Notes: generated by a model not told the origin, from the sequence alone. A stretch of DNA of 64,000 nucleotides from Allotamlana fucoidanivorans (GCF_045788535.1 NZ_CP074074.1:3224001-3288000), one strand, 5' to 3'; shown: positions 8,908 to 17,590, counted from the stretch's first letter. Numbers and translations are program-made.

Positions 8908-10053
8908 ATGAACCCATTGAGAGTATTACACGTACTAACTATAATGAATCGAGGTGGTGCTGAAACTATGGTAATGAACTACTACAGGAATATAGATAGA
9001 ACTAAGATTCAATTCGATTTCCTTTTGCATCGTGAATCTGAGGGTGCATTTGACGATGAAATTTTATTATTAGGTGGTAGAATATATAGATTACAAAATA
9101 TAAATTTTAAGAATTTGCGTCAATATAAAAAAAGCTTAGATACTTTTTTTAAGACACACCCGGAATATAAAATAATTCATAGTCACCTTAACGGTTTAAG
9201 TACATTTGTGCTAAAAGCTGCTAAAAAAAATAATGTTCCTGTAAGGATTGCTCATAGCCATACTAGTTTATATAAGGTCAATATGAATCCTTTTTCAAGA
9301 AACAGACACAGTCTTAATTTTATATTTAAGTTCTTTGTTCAAAATTATTTCAAATTAAAGGTTCCTAAATACGCCAATCATTACTATTCTTGTGGCAAAA
9401 AAGCTGGTTTATGGCTATTTGGAAAGCGTAATATCAATGCGGTTAATATGATTAACAATGCCATTGATTCCGACAACTTTGTTTATCAAGAAAAAAAGGC
9501 GAGAACCATAAAAGAACAACTTAATTTAAACAATAAATTTGTTGTTGGTCATGTAGGTAATTTTGTTGTTGAGAAAAACCATTCTTTTTTAATAAGGGTT
9601 TTTGGCGAGTTGCTCAAGTTAAACAAAGATTGTGTTTTATTGCTTGTTGGTGGTGGTGACAATAAAATGTATAAGGAATTGGTGTCTGAAATGGACATTG
9701 TTAATCAAGTGAAATTTCTTGGTGTTAGAAATGATGTAAATAATATTTTACAGGCCATGGACGTGTTTGTGTTTCCCTCAACAAATGAAGGCTTACCGGT
9801 AACTCTCATAGAGGCGCAAAGTTCTGGGTTAAAAATTCTAGCATCGGATGAAATATCCAATGAATTAAACATTACAGATTTGGTGAAATTTATGTCTCTA
9901 GACCAACCTCCAAAATATTGGGCAGAATTCATTATAAAACATTCAAACTATAATAGAGAAAATACTAAAGATAAAATTGTAAAAGGAAATTATGATATAA
10001 TTAATAATGCCAAAATGTTACATGATTTGTATCAAAATGCTTTAAAAAAATAG
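8908..10053 (+). CDS. GT4 family glycosyltransferase (EpsF-like)
   Basis: A 381-residue GT-B glycosyltransferase closest in style to EpsF-type enzymes: LRVLHVLTIMNRGGAETMVM at the N-terminus, AHSHTSLYK after the first domain, and VGHVGNFVVEKNHSFLIRVF at the start of the nucleotide-binding domain. The E-x7-E motif lies in NEGLPVTLIEAQSSGL. It follows the GT2 gene by 5 bases and precedes asnB by 4 bases, so these three are clearly in one transcript. The linkage formed cannot be predicted. Confidence 0.9.
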   Translation: MNPLRVLHVLTIMNRGGAETMVMNYYRNIDRTKIQFDFLLHRESEGAFDDEILLLGGRIYRLQNINFKNLRQYKKSLDTFFKTHPEYKIIHSHLNGLSTFVLKAAKKNNVPVRIAHSHTSLYKVNMNPFSRNRHSLNFIFKFFVQNYFKLKVPKYANHYYSCGKKAGLWLFGKRNINAVNMINNAIDSDNFVYQEKKARTIKEQLNLNNKFVVGHVGNFVVEKNHSFLIRVFGELLKLNKDCVLLLVGGGDNKMYKELVSEMDIVNQVKFLGVRNDVNNILQAMDVFVFPSTNEGLPVTLIEAQSSGLKILASDEISNELNITDLVKFMSLDQPPKYWAEFIIKHSNYNRENTKDKIVKGNYDIINNAKMLHDLYQNALKK

Positions 10054-10057
10054 TCAA

Positions 10058-11956
10058 ATGTGTGGAATTAACGGATTTATTTCAACTAATCAAAATACAA
10101 GTAAAAAGATATTTCTTGATAATATCAATGCAATGAACAACCTGATCTTTCATCGGGGGCCAGATGATGATGGAGTCTATACTGACATTAACAATGATAC
10201 AAGAATAGCTATGGGCATGAGAAGACTTTCAATTATTGATCTTAGCTCAGGAAAACAACCCATTTTTTCCGATAACAAACAAATTGTTATTGTTTTTAAT
10301 GGTGAAATTTATAATTATCTAGTGCTTAAAAAAGAATTAGAAGAAAAAAATGTAACCTTTAAAACAAAGAGCGATACTGAAGTTATATTGAGAATGTATG
10401 AAATGTATGGCATAGAATCATTTAAAAAATTAGATGGCATGTTTGCTTTTAGTATTCATGATAAAATAAAAAATAAAGTTTTTATTGCTAGAGATTTTTT
10501 TGGTGAAAAACCTTTGTATTATACTAAAAACGACAATGGATTTTATTGGGCATCAGAATTAAAATCTATCGTTAATCAGTTGCCCTTATTACCACGTATA
10601 GATAATCTTGGACTCAATCTGTACTTTAAACTCACCTACATTCCTGCTCCTTATACAATTTACGAAGGTATAAAAAAGCTTGAATCAAATAATTATATTG
10701 AGTACGATTTAAAATCCAATAACTTCTCTTCAATAATTATTGAAAATGAGCATCCAAAAAACATAAAAAAACCAACATTTAGTGAGGCCAAAGCAAAAGT
10801 GAAAGACTTGGTCCAGCAAAGTGTAGAAAGTCGTTCTGTCGCCGATGTGCCTTTGGGAACGTTCCTATCCGGTGGTGTGGATTCTTCGATAGTTTCGCTT
10901 TGCTTATCTAGAATAAATAATTCAAAAATTAACACTTTTTCAATTGGTTTTGAAAAAAAATCATTTGACGAATCGGATAAAGCACGCACAGTAGCAAAAC
11001 TTATCAATAGTAACCACCATGAATTTATTATTAATGAAAAAGATTTAGAAAACCATGTGCATGATATTCTAGATAATTTTGATGAGCCCTTTGCGGACTC
11101 GTCTTGCCTGCCAACATATTTAGTAGCTAATAAAACAAGTCAACATGTAAAAGTAGCCCTAACAGGTGATGGTGGCGATGAAGTGTTTGGAGGCTATAAT
11201 AAATACTATATGGGAAATATTAATCAAAAGTACACAAGAATAGTTCCAAATACAATTCATAAGGCCATATCCAAACCAGCTGAGCATTTATTTAAAACTA
11301 AGGATGATAATAGAGGTGTGAGATTTTTGATAAGACGTTTATTAAACTCCATTAATTATTCTGGAGATCATTATTGGGACATTATATCTTTGGGTTTTCC
11401 ATCAAACAGTTTATCGTCCTTTTTATTACCTGAATTTTTCCAAACGGAACCATTTGAATATTATAAAGAGTCAACTAACATCAAATCACCCAAAAACCTA
11501 ACTGAGTACCGATTAATAGATAAGGTTATGAGTTTAGAAGGCGATATGTTAGTTAAGGTTGACAGAACCAGCATGTTGAGTTCCCTAGAATGTAGAGCCC
11601 CTTTTTTAAACAAAAAACTATGGGAATATACAAAGTCACTACCACATGCGTATTTGATGAAGGGGTGGGATAAAAAATTTATATTAAAAGAGGCTTTTAA
11701 AGGAGATTTCCCGAAAAACTTTTTAATCAAATCGAAATCTGGTTTTGGAGTTCCCGTAGGAGACTGGTTAAGGTCCTCTCTTAAAAAGGATTTGGAATAT
11801 TTTGTTAATGATGCATTTTTAGATTCACAAAATATTTTTAAAAAAGAAGCTATTAAACAACTAGTTTTTGAACACCTAAACGGGAAAGACCATACCTTTA
11901 AAGTTTGGACATTTTACTGTTTTCAAAAGTGGTATTGTAAAGAATATAAAAGTTAA
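10058..11956 (+). CDS. asnB: Asparagine synthase (glutamine-hydrolysing) of polysaccharide operon
   Basis: A 632-residue class II amidotransferase. Cys2 in MCGINGF is the N-terminal glutaminase nucleophile, and HRGPDDDG, NGEIYNY and KSDTEV complete the glutaminase site. The synthetase half has the PP-loop LSGGVDSS near residue 271, SIGFEKKSFDES and LTGDGGDEVFGGY. All catalytic motifs are intact. AsnB homologues in capsule and O-antigen loci may amidate a sugar acid rather than aspartate. Here it is the last gene of the polysaccharide operon and shares the locus with a second PP-loop enzyme, which favours a glycan-linked role. Plain asparagine synthesis is the alternative. Confidence 0.88.
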   Translation: MCGINGFISTNQNTSKKIFLDNINAMNNLIFHRGPDDDGVYTDINNDTRIAMGMRRLSIIDLSSGKQPIFSDNKQIVIVFNGEIYNYLVLKKELEEKNVTFKTKSDTEVILRMYEMYGIESFKKLDGMFAFSIHDKIKNKVFIARDFFGEKPLYYTKNDNGFYWASELKSIVNQLPLLPRIDNLGLNLYFKLTYIPAPYTIYEGIKKLESNNYIEYDLKSNNFSSIIIENEHPKNIKKPTFSEAKAKVKDLVQQSVESRSVADVPLGTFLSGGVDSSIVSLCLSRINNSKINTFSIGFEKKSFDESDKARTVAKLINSNHHEFIINEKDLENHVHDILDNFDEPFADSSCLPTYLVANKTSQHVKVALTGDGGDEVFGGYNKYYMGNINQKYTRIVPNTIHKAISKPAEHLFKTKDDNRGVRFLIRRLLNSINYSGDHYWDIISLGFPSNSLSSFLLPEFFQTEPFEYYKESTNIKSPKNLTEYRLIDKVMSLEGDMLVKVDRTSMLSSLECRAPFLNKKLWEYTKSLPHAYLMKGWDKKFILKEAFKGDFPKNFLIKSKSGFGVPVGDWLRSSLKKDLEYFVNDAFLDSQNIFKKEAIKQLVFEHLNGKDHTFKVWTFYCFQKWYCKEYKS

Positions 11957-12002
11957 ACACTATTTTTTTAAATTATTTATAATGTATTAATGTACTTTTA
12001 AA

Positions 12003-13991
12003 TTAATTACAAGTATTATTTAGCATAACAACTTCATTAGAATTTGTTGTGCTTGGAATTTTTATGCAACTAAAATTAAGTGGTTTATTTATAGTGTTTG
12101 AAGAAATTAAAATATTATGGTTTACTCCTCTCAAAATAATACCCTCACTATTATCACTATTAACTATATTAGATATGATTTCAATATTAGAAGCGTTTTC
12201 TATTTGTGCCCTACCTCCAGAAACATTATTTTTAAATATTACACCACTTGCACTTGCAAAATCACTAAAGGAAGTTGAAGATTTGAAAGAATTATTTTCA
12301 ACATTTACTTTGTAATTTCCATCACCAACACCTTGATTAAGACCTACAAAATTCAAATGAATGGTTTTGACATCAATTTCATTATTAGTAATATTAAGTT
12401 TATCTGCTTTTGTAAGTTGTATTGTTATACCAGCGCTGTTATTTTTCTGCGAGGTAATTCGATTATTACTTATCTCCATATTAGTAATAGACTGTAAAAA
12501 AAGACCTTTAGCACAATCATTGATAATATTATCATATACTTTAACCTTACCAGTATATATTGTTATACCACTATCATATCCAGTAATTGTGTTTCCATAT
12601 ATTTCATTATTAAAAACGGTTTCTCCTTCTCCAGTTGCTAAAATAGCAGCACTATTAGACCCTGCCATAGCTTTAAATGTGTTATTACGAATTTTTGAGT
12701 TGGAAGCATAACTCCATCCAACTAAGCTTTCTAAATCATTATTTTCAATGATAATGTTATCACCAACATAAATGGTGAAGGCACCATTTCGGCTTCCTCG
12801 TTCTATATTTCCCCTTATGGTTACATCAAAAACTCTTTGATAATAAATCAATTCTCCAGTATTAGGATCTCTTTCTCTTACTGGTTCTATGTCCATAGCA
12901 TAGCCTACAACCCCTCCATCAGAATTTTGTGAGGGTTGTGCATTGTCTATAAAAGTGTTATTCTCAACAAGTATATTATGCCCATCAGTAAGTGCAAAAG
13001 CTATCATTCTGTTTTTTTCGAAATGACAATTCTTTATTATGATTGAATTTGAAGGATTGTAGTCTGGGTTAAAAGAAAAACCTATTGACTCAATAAATAA
13101 CCCACCAACTGACCCCATGGTCATTTTAACACCATCGATTACCACATTATTACTTGCATGAATAGTTAGTAAATGAGATCCTTCTTCAGCATTAAGTTTT
13201 GAATACTTGCGTAAATCTCTATCTCCATATAAAACTCCTCCGGTAACGTTAACATTTGTTTCTTCCCTTATTGCAAGTAAAGCAGCGGCTTGACTTGAAT
13301 CATTCGTCGATGGAAATACCCTAAGTATGGTATTGTCTGTCATTATTAGATTAAAATCAGAAGGTATATTGATTGCCTCAATAGACCTATAAAAGTTTTG
13401 ATTGGATGTTGTACTAGTAACCTTACTTACCTCAAAATAAGCATCCATTTTATCAATCTTAAAAGTAGTTACCCCTAATTCTTTAACTTGAAACATCATA
13501 GATTCTAAAATATCTCGATTTTTCAATGCAATATCTGAAGTCGTTTCTCCTTCTACGATCCCCCAGCGTTTAGGATCAAAATGAAACACCGGGTCTTTCA
13601 TGGCTGGTGCAGACCCTCCTAGTGTTAAACTGGCATCTAATAACTCACCAGAAACAGTAGAATTATCAGAAAAATTAAGGGTACCATTAATAATATCACC
13701 ACCTTCGTAAAGCAACGTCACATTGGTGGGCAAGTTAACCGTTTGTCCTTTTAAGTCTAACACACAGTCTATAATAACCGTGCTATTCGGTTCTAAATTT
13801 TCTAAAGTAAAACTACAAGGGGTAGTACTTCGTTCTTCATCACTGCCATCTTCTTCTTCAATATCTTCAGGTTTTTCAATCTCAGTATTATCGTCCTGTT
13901 TTGGTTCAATAAATAAGTCCTCATTGTTACACGACCATAGCGTTGTTAACAATACCATCAATAAAAGCATAGGTTTAAACATCATTTTCAT
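12003..13991 (-). CDS. Right-handed parallel beta-helix repeat lipoprotein
   Basis: A 662-residue predicted lipoprotein. The N-terminus has a hydrophobic signal ending LTTLWSC, so Cys21 should be lipidated. A strongly acidic linker (residues about 24-55) follows, then a coil-forming region from about 60 onward with many N-N-x-I/F repeats, for example ENNTFIDN, IENNDLES, IRNNTFKA, ISNNRIT and ITNNEID. This asparagine-ladder pattern is typical of right-handed beta-helix folds in pectate lyases, epimerases and carbohydrate-binding surface proteins. I see no obvious catalytic signature. The gene runs convergently to asnB with 46 bases between stops, and its promoter side faces the long non-coding region before the HU-like gene. 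A role in handling the locus's polysaccharide is inferred. Confidence 0.75.
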   Translation of the reverse strand: MKMMFKPMLLLMVLLTTLWSCNNEDLFIEPKQDDNTEIEKPEDIEEEDGSDEERSTTPCSFTLENLEPNSTVIIDCVLDLKGQTVNLPTNVTLLYEGGDIINGTLNFSDNSTVSGELLDASLTLGGSAPAMKDPVFHFDPKRWGIVEGETTSDIALKNRDILESMMFQVKELGVTTFKIDKMDAYFEVSKVTSTTSNQNFYRSIEAINIPSDFNLIMTDNTILRVFPSTNDSSQAAALLAIREETNVNVTGGVLYGDRDLRKYSKLNAEEGSHLLTIHASNNVVIDGVKMTMGSVGGLFIESIGFSFNPDYNPSNSIIIKNCHFEKNRMIAFALTDGHNILVENNTFIDNAQPSQNSDGGVVGYAMDIEPVRERDPNTGELIYYQRVFDVTIRGNIERGSRNGAFTIYVGDNIIIENNDLESLVGWSYASNSKIRNNTFKAMAGSNSAAILATGEGETVFNNEIYGNTITGYDSGITIYTGKVKVYDNIINDCAKGLFLQSITNMEISNNRITSQKNNSAGITIQLTKADKLNITNNEIDVKTIHLNFVGLNQGVGDGNYKVNVENNSFKSSTSFSDFASASGVIFKNNVSGGRAQIENASNIEIISNIVNSDNSEGIILRGVNHNILISSNTINKPLNFSCIKIPSTTNSNEVVMLNNTCN

Positions 13992-14099
13992 AAGTCCTAA
14001 AAATTTGGGGTGCTACTAATTATTCTAATCACAATATTAAATATTTCAAAAAAAACATCGATAAGATGTTCTGTTTTTTCGATTAAAAACATTATCATC

Positions 14100-14129
14100 T
14101 TGAGTTTTAATCGTTTAAATGTAGTTTTG
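14100..14129 (+). promoter_or_regulatory. Putative Bacteroidota promoter, far upstream of HU-like gene
   Basis: TTG at 14100-14102, 19 bases of spacer, then TAGTTTTG at 14122-14129, which fits the TTTG / TAnnTTTG consensus of this phylum. Transcription would begin near 14136, leaving a leader of nearly 600 bases before the HU-like gene or a non-coding transcript. No ORF of note lies in between. Confidence 0.35.
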
Positions 14130-14640
14130 TATCGATAAAATGTAATTTAGTTGCTCATTTAAAACCTATGTACGTCCATTCTATGCAAATGGATCATATT
14201 TTTTTTTGGAATCGCAAAAATAATTATTCTTTTTAAACCGCTAACTACTTGTTAATAAGTCGTTATAACTTTTTTAACTGCTTTTAACAGGCCTAAAAAA
14301 AAATGGCATGATACCTATTTAGATAACCCAGCTTACGCTAATGTTTAATACATGCCCATCATTTGTATGAGAAATGAGCTGAGTATAACCCCTAATAGGT
14401 TTAAAGGGCGCTGCCCCAAGGTTTTGAAAGTACCATTTATCAACATTTACTCCTTTAAAAGCATCAGGTTAGTTTAGCTTACAGTCTTAATCACAAGCCT
14501 TAATACAATACTATAGTAAACTTATGTATTTAACAATCAATAAGTTATGCTTTATTTTAGATCATTAAAGAATGATAAAACATTTTAAACAATTAGGACG
14601 CCTCTTTGTTTAAAACTATGTTTTCAAGAGTTGGATTTTT

Positions 14641-14655
14641 TTACAAACTTTGTAA
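14641..14655. promoter_or_regulatory. 15-bp palindrome upstream of HU-like gene
   Basis: TTACAAACTTTGTAA is a perfect palindrome around one central C, 71 bases before the chosen HU start. It resembles the TTACA-nn-TGTAA palindromes found near the XRE regulator at 32 kb in arm sequence but has a longer centre. It could be an operator. That is inference only. Confidence 0.3.
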
Positions 14656-14726
14656 GGTCAGTTAGACATTTCAAGGAAGTGTACTAAGACTATAATTTTT
14701 TTACTCATGTTTAAATTTTTATGCTT

Positions 14727-15110
14727 ATGGCTATTAAATTTAAGGCGCAAGCCAGAAAAAACCCTCAGGATTTAAATTTACCTGAGAAGTACTATGCTGC
14801 TGCAATAGCAGATGGTAGTGTAGATATGGATTCGCTCGCGGAGCAAATTTCCTATCAATGTACCGTAACAGAATCCGACTGTTATGCGGTATTGCTCTCT
14901 TTAGAGCGCAACATTATTGACGCACTAAAGCAGGGGCGTATTGTTAAACTAGGACGCTTGGGTAATTTTCAAGTGGGTATAAGCTCAGAAGGCCGTGATT
15001 CTGAATTAGAATTGGATGCCAGTGCGATTACAAAATCCCGAATTTTATTCAGACCTGGTAAACGCTTACGCCGTTTATTAAATGACTTATCATTTAGAAA
15101 AGCGAGCTAG
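14727..15110 (+). CDS. HU-like (HU-HIG type) DNA-binding protein
   Basis: A 127-residue nucleoid-type protein of the Bacteroidota HU-like group. It opens MAIKFKAQARKNPQDL, has a central ERNIIDALKQGRIVKLGRLG segment equivalent to the HU dimer and arm base, and a basic C-terminal tail KRLRRLL. I chose the ATG at 14727, since the MAIKFKA start matches the family, over the ATG two codons upstream. In Bacteroidota such genes are often seen beside capsule and exopolysaccharide loci and may influence their expression or mark recombination boundaries. Here it sits between two glycan modules with long non-coding DNA on both sides and its own terminator, so it is monocistronic. Confidence 0.85.
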   Translation: MAIKFKAQARKNPQDLNLPEKYYAAAIADGSVDMDSLAEQISYQCTVTESDCYAVLLSLERNIIDALKQGRIVKLGRLGNFQVGISSEGRDSELELDASAITKSRILFRPGKRLRRLLNDLSFRKAS

Positions 15111-15159
15111 AACCCCGTAAGCCAAGTGTAATAAGGTCTTGAGTGCTTCTCACCACTCA
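15105..15159 (+). repeat. Direct repeat copy 1: HU-gene tail plus terminator
   Basis: Starts in the last codons of the HU-like gene with AGCTAGAACCCCGT and continues through TAATAAGGTCTTGAGT and the terminator stem. A second, partly diverged copy lies at 15302-15361. The two share a perfect 14-base start block and a perfect 16-base inner block. Confidence 0.85.
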
Positions 15160-15171
15160 GGGCCTTTTTTT
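15133..15171 (+). terminator. Rho-independent terminator of HU-like gene
   Basis: AAGGTCTTGAGTG (15133-15145) pairs with CACTCAGGGCCTT (15154-15166) over 13 positions with two G-U pairs, an 8-base loop, and a T tract through 15171. It lies 22 bases after the stop. Confidence 0.85.
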
Positions 15172-15301
15172 ATGCCTATACCTTCACTAAACCATGCGGA
15201 TGCCAAGGTTACAGCATCAGGATGAGTGCCAAGAACGCTCAGAACGTTTTAGTTCTTTGATCTTAAAGTCATTTTAAACCATAAAAAAAGCCCAAAAACA
15301 C

Positions 15302-15361
15302 AGCTAGAACCCCGTTTTTTGAGCTAAGTTTAATAAGGTCTTGAGTATTCTCACCCACTCA
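15302..15361 (+). repeat. Direct repeat copy 2: degenerate HU tail/terminator
   Basis: Repeats AGCTAGAACCCCGT including the TAG that is the HU stop in copy 1, then TAATAAGGTCTTGAGT and CTCAC-CACTCA. The hairpin survives as TTGAGT (15341-15346) with ACTCAA (15357-15362), but the T tract is lost. The presence of the stop-codon context without the gene body suggests a remnant of a duplicated or recombined HU gene end. Confidence 0.8.
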
Positions 15362-15547
15362 ATACGTATTTAAGGGTACTAAATTACTCAAATAAACCCT
15401 AACAAAACAGATTTTTGTTTTTTTTAATGTCTTTTTTATTGAAAAAAACAGGAGCATTCTTAGCTTTTTGAAACATGGCGCCACCGTTGTTGGTCGAATT
15501 TTACATGAGATGAACCATTAATCCTGTCATCTTTCTGTATAACTTTA

Positions 15548-15555
15548 TATATTTG
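15548..15555 (+). promoter_or_regulatory. Putative -7 element for GT4 / module 2
   Basis: TATATTTG fits TAnnTTTG and lies 28 bases before the chosen ATG. A matching -33 TTTG at the expected distance is not present, so the assignment is weak. It would be the entry promoter of the second glycan module. Confidence 0.35.
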
Positions 15556-15582
15556 CTTGACGTCTTAAAAAAGACTTGCTAC

Positions 15583-16749
15583 ATGAAAAAAAAAATAATA
15601 CGAGTGACCACCGTACCTGTTTCTCTGGGCACCTTATTAAAAGGACAACTTAAATTTATTTCAGCCTATTTTGATGTGATAGGGGTTTCTTCGTCAGAGG
15701 ATGGGATCCTGGAAAGTATTGGTGAAACAGAAGGTATAAAAACAATACCCTCTGTTGAAATGACCAGAAAAATAACCCCTTTTAAAGACTTAATAGCGCT
15801 TTGGAAACTCTATGTTATTTTTAAAAAAGAACAGCCTTTTATGGTACATTCACATACCCCAAAAGCAGGCACCTTGTCTATGATAGCGGCAAAATTTGCT
15901 GGAGTACCACACAGATTACATACCATTGCAGGCCTTCCTTTAGTGGAAGCTCGGGGGCTTAAACGTTCCCTTTTAAACACGGTAGAAAAAGTGACCTATG
16001 CCTGTGCAACTAAAATTTATCCTAATTCATATGGCCTAGTTGATATCATTTTAGATCACAAGTTTACAACTCCAAAGAAACTAAAGGTGATCGCTAATGG
16101 AAGTTCAAATGGTATAGATACCTCTCACTTTAATCCTGCCCACTATTCTAGGGATTTTAAACAAAACCTAAAGGCACAACTTCAACTGTCTGAAAATGAT
16201 TTTATATTTGTTTATGTAGGGCGTCTTGTTAAAGACAAAGGCACAAATGAATTAATTGAAGCCTTTGTAAAACTAGCTGATAATACCCCTAACATAAAAT
16301 TGGTATTGGTTGGTGGCTATGAAAATGACCTCGATCCGCTCAAACCAAATACCCTAGATGCCATAAAGCATCATACTAGTATTGTCTTTGTGCCTTGGGT
16401 AAAGGATGTTAGGCCCTATTTTGCTATTTCAAATGGCTTAGTATTTCCAAGTTATAGAGAAGGCTTCCCTAATGTGGTTTTACAAGCTGGCGCCATGGGA
16501 ATTCCTAGTATTGTAACCAATATTAATGGGTGCAATGAAATTATTATAGAAGGACAAAATGGCCTTATAATACCAACAAAAGATGTTGAAGCTTTGTACA
16601 ATAAAATGCGTGAATTTTATATGGAGGGTAATAAATTTAATGCAGATACCTGCAGAGACCTTATTGTTACCAGATATGAACAGCACCTTGTTTGGAAAGC
16701 TATTTTAAAAGAATATCAAGGACTTTATATACCTATAAACCCAGAATAG
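15583..16749 (+). CDS. GT4 family glycosyltransferase (PglA-like)
   Basis: A 388-residue GT-B glycosyltransferase. The N-terminal domain contains HSHTPKAGTLSMIAAKFAGV and HTIAGLPL, features of the PglA/CapM-like subgroup that extends an undecaprenyl-diphosphate-linked first sugar. The C-terminal domain has YVGRLVKDKGTNELIEAF and REGFPNVVLQAGAMGIPSI, where the second glutamate of the usual E-x7-E motif is glutamine. I chose the ATG at 15583 (MKKKIIRV). An upstream TTG would add ten residues and overlap the -7 element. With the PglC- and PglD-like genes that follow it forms a typical initiating set. Confidence 0.85.
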   Translation: MKKKIIRVTTVPVSLGTLLKGQLKFISAYFDVIGVSSSEDGILESIGETEGIKTIPSVEMTRKITPFKDLIALWKLYVIFKKEQPFMVHSHTPKAGTLSMIAAKFAGVPHRLHTIAGLPLVEARGLKRSLLNTVEKVTYACATKIYPNSYGLVDIILDHKFTTPKKLKVIANGSSNGIDTSHFNPAHYSRDFKQNLKAQLQLSENDFIFVYVGRLVKDKGTNELIEAFVKLADNTPNIKLVLVGGYENDLDPLKPNTLDAIKHHTSIVFVPWVKDVRPYFAISNGLVFPSYREGFPNVVLQAGAMGIPSIVTNINGCNEIIIEGQNGLIIPTKDVEALYNKMREFYMEGNKFNADTCRDLIVTRYEQHLVWKAILKEYQGLYIPINPE

Positions 16750-16871
16750 CAGCCCTGCGTTTAAGTCTACAAAAATAATCTTTGACCTATATCAGGATAG
16801 TCTGTTACCGATAAAATTATAACCATCAACGGAAATTATACAGGATAGCTGCTTCGTATAAAAGATAGTTT

Positions 16872-16879
16872 TATATTTG
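16872..16879 (+). promoter_or_regulatory. Putative -7 element before sugar transferase
   Basis: TATATTTG fits the TAnnTTTG element, 69 bases before the sugar transferase ATG in a 199-base gap. No clear -33 TTTG precedes it. The same gap has CAGGATAG twice (near 16794 and 16841), of unknown meaning. Confidence 0.3.
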
Positions 16880-16948
16880 ATAGATAATTATGGTTTGATA
16901 TTATAGCACTCTCCCTTTTAAAATATTAAAACAGCTGTAACCTACAAT

Positions 16949-17569
16949 ATGTATTACAAAACCTTTATTAAACCCGTATTAGACTTTTTAGTGTCTTTCA
17001 TTGCCATACTGTTGTTGTCTCCAATTATCATAATAGCAACCATAGGTTTAACCTTGGCAAATCATGGTAAACCCTTTTTTATACAAAATAGGCCCGGTAA
17101 AAATGAACGTATTTTTAAGATTATCAAGTTTAAAACCATGACCGACACAACCGATGCAAACGGTAACTTATTACCTGATGCAGACCGATTGACTGCTATT
17201 GGCAAAATAGTGAGAAAAACATCTATTGATGAAATTCCACAGTTGTTCAATGTTCTAAAAGGCGACATGTCTATTATAGGCCCTAGACCATTATTACCGC
17301 AGTACCTACCTTATTATACAGAAGAAGAACGTAAAAGACATTGGGTAAAACCAGGTATAACAGGGTTAGCGCAGGTAAATGGAAGAAATTTTTTAGATTG
17401 GGAACCCCGATTGAAGCTTGATGTAGAATATGTCAAAACAGTGTCGTTTAAAGTTGATTTAAGTATTTTTTTAAAAACGATATATAAGGTATTAGCTTCT
17501 AAAGATATTGCGGTTGATGCAACCAAATCGCAGCCTTATTTAGATGAATTAAGAAAAAATGGAATGTAA
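16949..17569 (+). CDS. Undecaprenyl-phosphate phosphoglycosyl transferase (PglC-like sugar transferase)
   Basis: A 206-residue monotopic phosphoglycosyl transferase that starts glycan synthesis by moving a sugar phosphate onto undecaprenyl phosphate. One N-terminal membrane helix (residues about 9-36) carries the break typical of re-entrant monotopic enzymes. It is followed by the basic KIIKFKTM segment, the catalytic DE pair in KTSIDEIPQLFN, and IIGPRPLLPQYLPYY then KPGITGLAQVNGRN. It is the short form without extra N-terminal helices, like PglC and unlike WbaP. It lies directly upstream of the PglD-like gene (21 bases), as in bacillosamine-type clusters. Confidence 0.9.
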   Translation: MYYKTFIKPVLDFLVSFIAILLLSPIIIIATIGLTLANHGKPFFIQNRPGKNERIFKIIKFKTMTDTTDANGNLLPDADRLTAIGKIVRKTSIDEIPQLFNVLKGDMSIIGPRPLLPQYLPYYTEEERKRHWVKPGITGLAQVNGRNFLDWEPRLKLDVEYVKTVSFKVDLSIFLKTIYKVLASKDIAVDATKSQPYLDELRKNGM

Positions 17570-17590
17570 ACCAAATCTATTATTGATAGT

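Larger units (their letters stand above)
13992..14726. other. 735-bp non-coding boundary region
   Basis: I find no convincing gene here; the longest plus-strand ATG frame I examined has 22 codons. Visible elements are one promoter-like pair on the + strand (14100-14129), a short hairpin GGGC/GCCC at 14406-14416 without a T tract, and a 15-base palindrome at 14641-14655. The stretch contains the promoter of the beta-helix lipoprotein on the minus side, which I could not pin down, and the leader of the HU-like gene on the plus side. It separates the two polysaccharide modules. Confidence 0.6.
15172..15582. other. Non-coding stretch between HU-like gene and GT4
   Basis: No ORF of note. It holds the second copy of the HU tail/terminator repeat (15302-15361), a weak inverted repeat AAGAAC / GTTCTT (15231-15257) and a -7-like element just before the GT4 gene. 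The T tract is absent after the second hairpin, so that copy is unlikely to terminate well. Confidence 0.6.

Noticed and set aside
10693..11007. 104-codon frame antisense to asnB
   Set aside because: Lies wholly over the conserved PP-loop region of asnB and shows no domain of its own.
12049..12711. Plus-strand frames of 88 and 116 codons opposite the beta-helix gene
   Set aside because: Hydrophobic-looking shadows caused by the Asn/Ile codons of the repeat. No start context or operon logic.
13723..14019. 98-codon frame antisense to the beta-helix lipoprotein start
   Set aside because: Composition follows the real gene on the other strand, which has a clear signal peptide and repeat pattern.
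14168..14236. 22-codon ORF before the HU-like gene
   Set aside because: Too short, low-complexity phenylalanine/asparagine end, and no link to a terminator or operon position.
14303..14318. TGGCATG resembling a sigma-54 -24 box in the boundary region
   Set aside because: The -12 position reads CCTAT rather than TTGCA, so only half of the element is present.
16794..16848. CAGGATAG occurring twice before the sugar transferase
   Set aside because: Only eight bases shared and no further structure; likely chance in AT-rich DNA.
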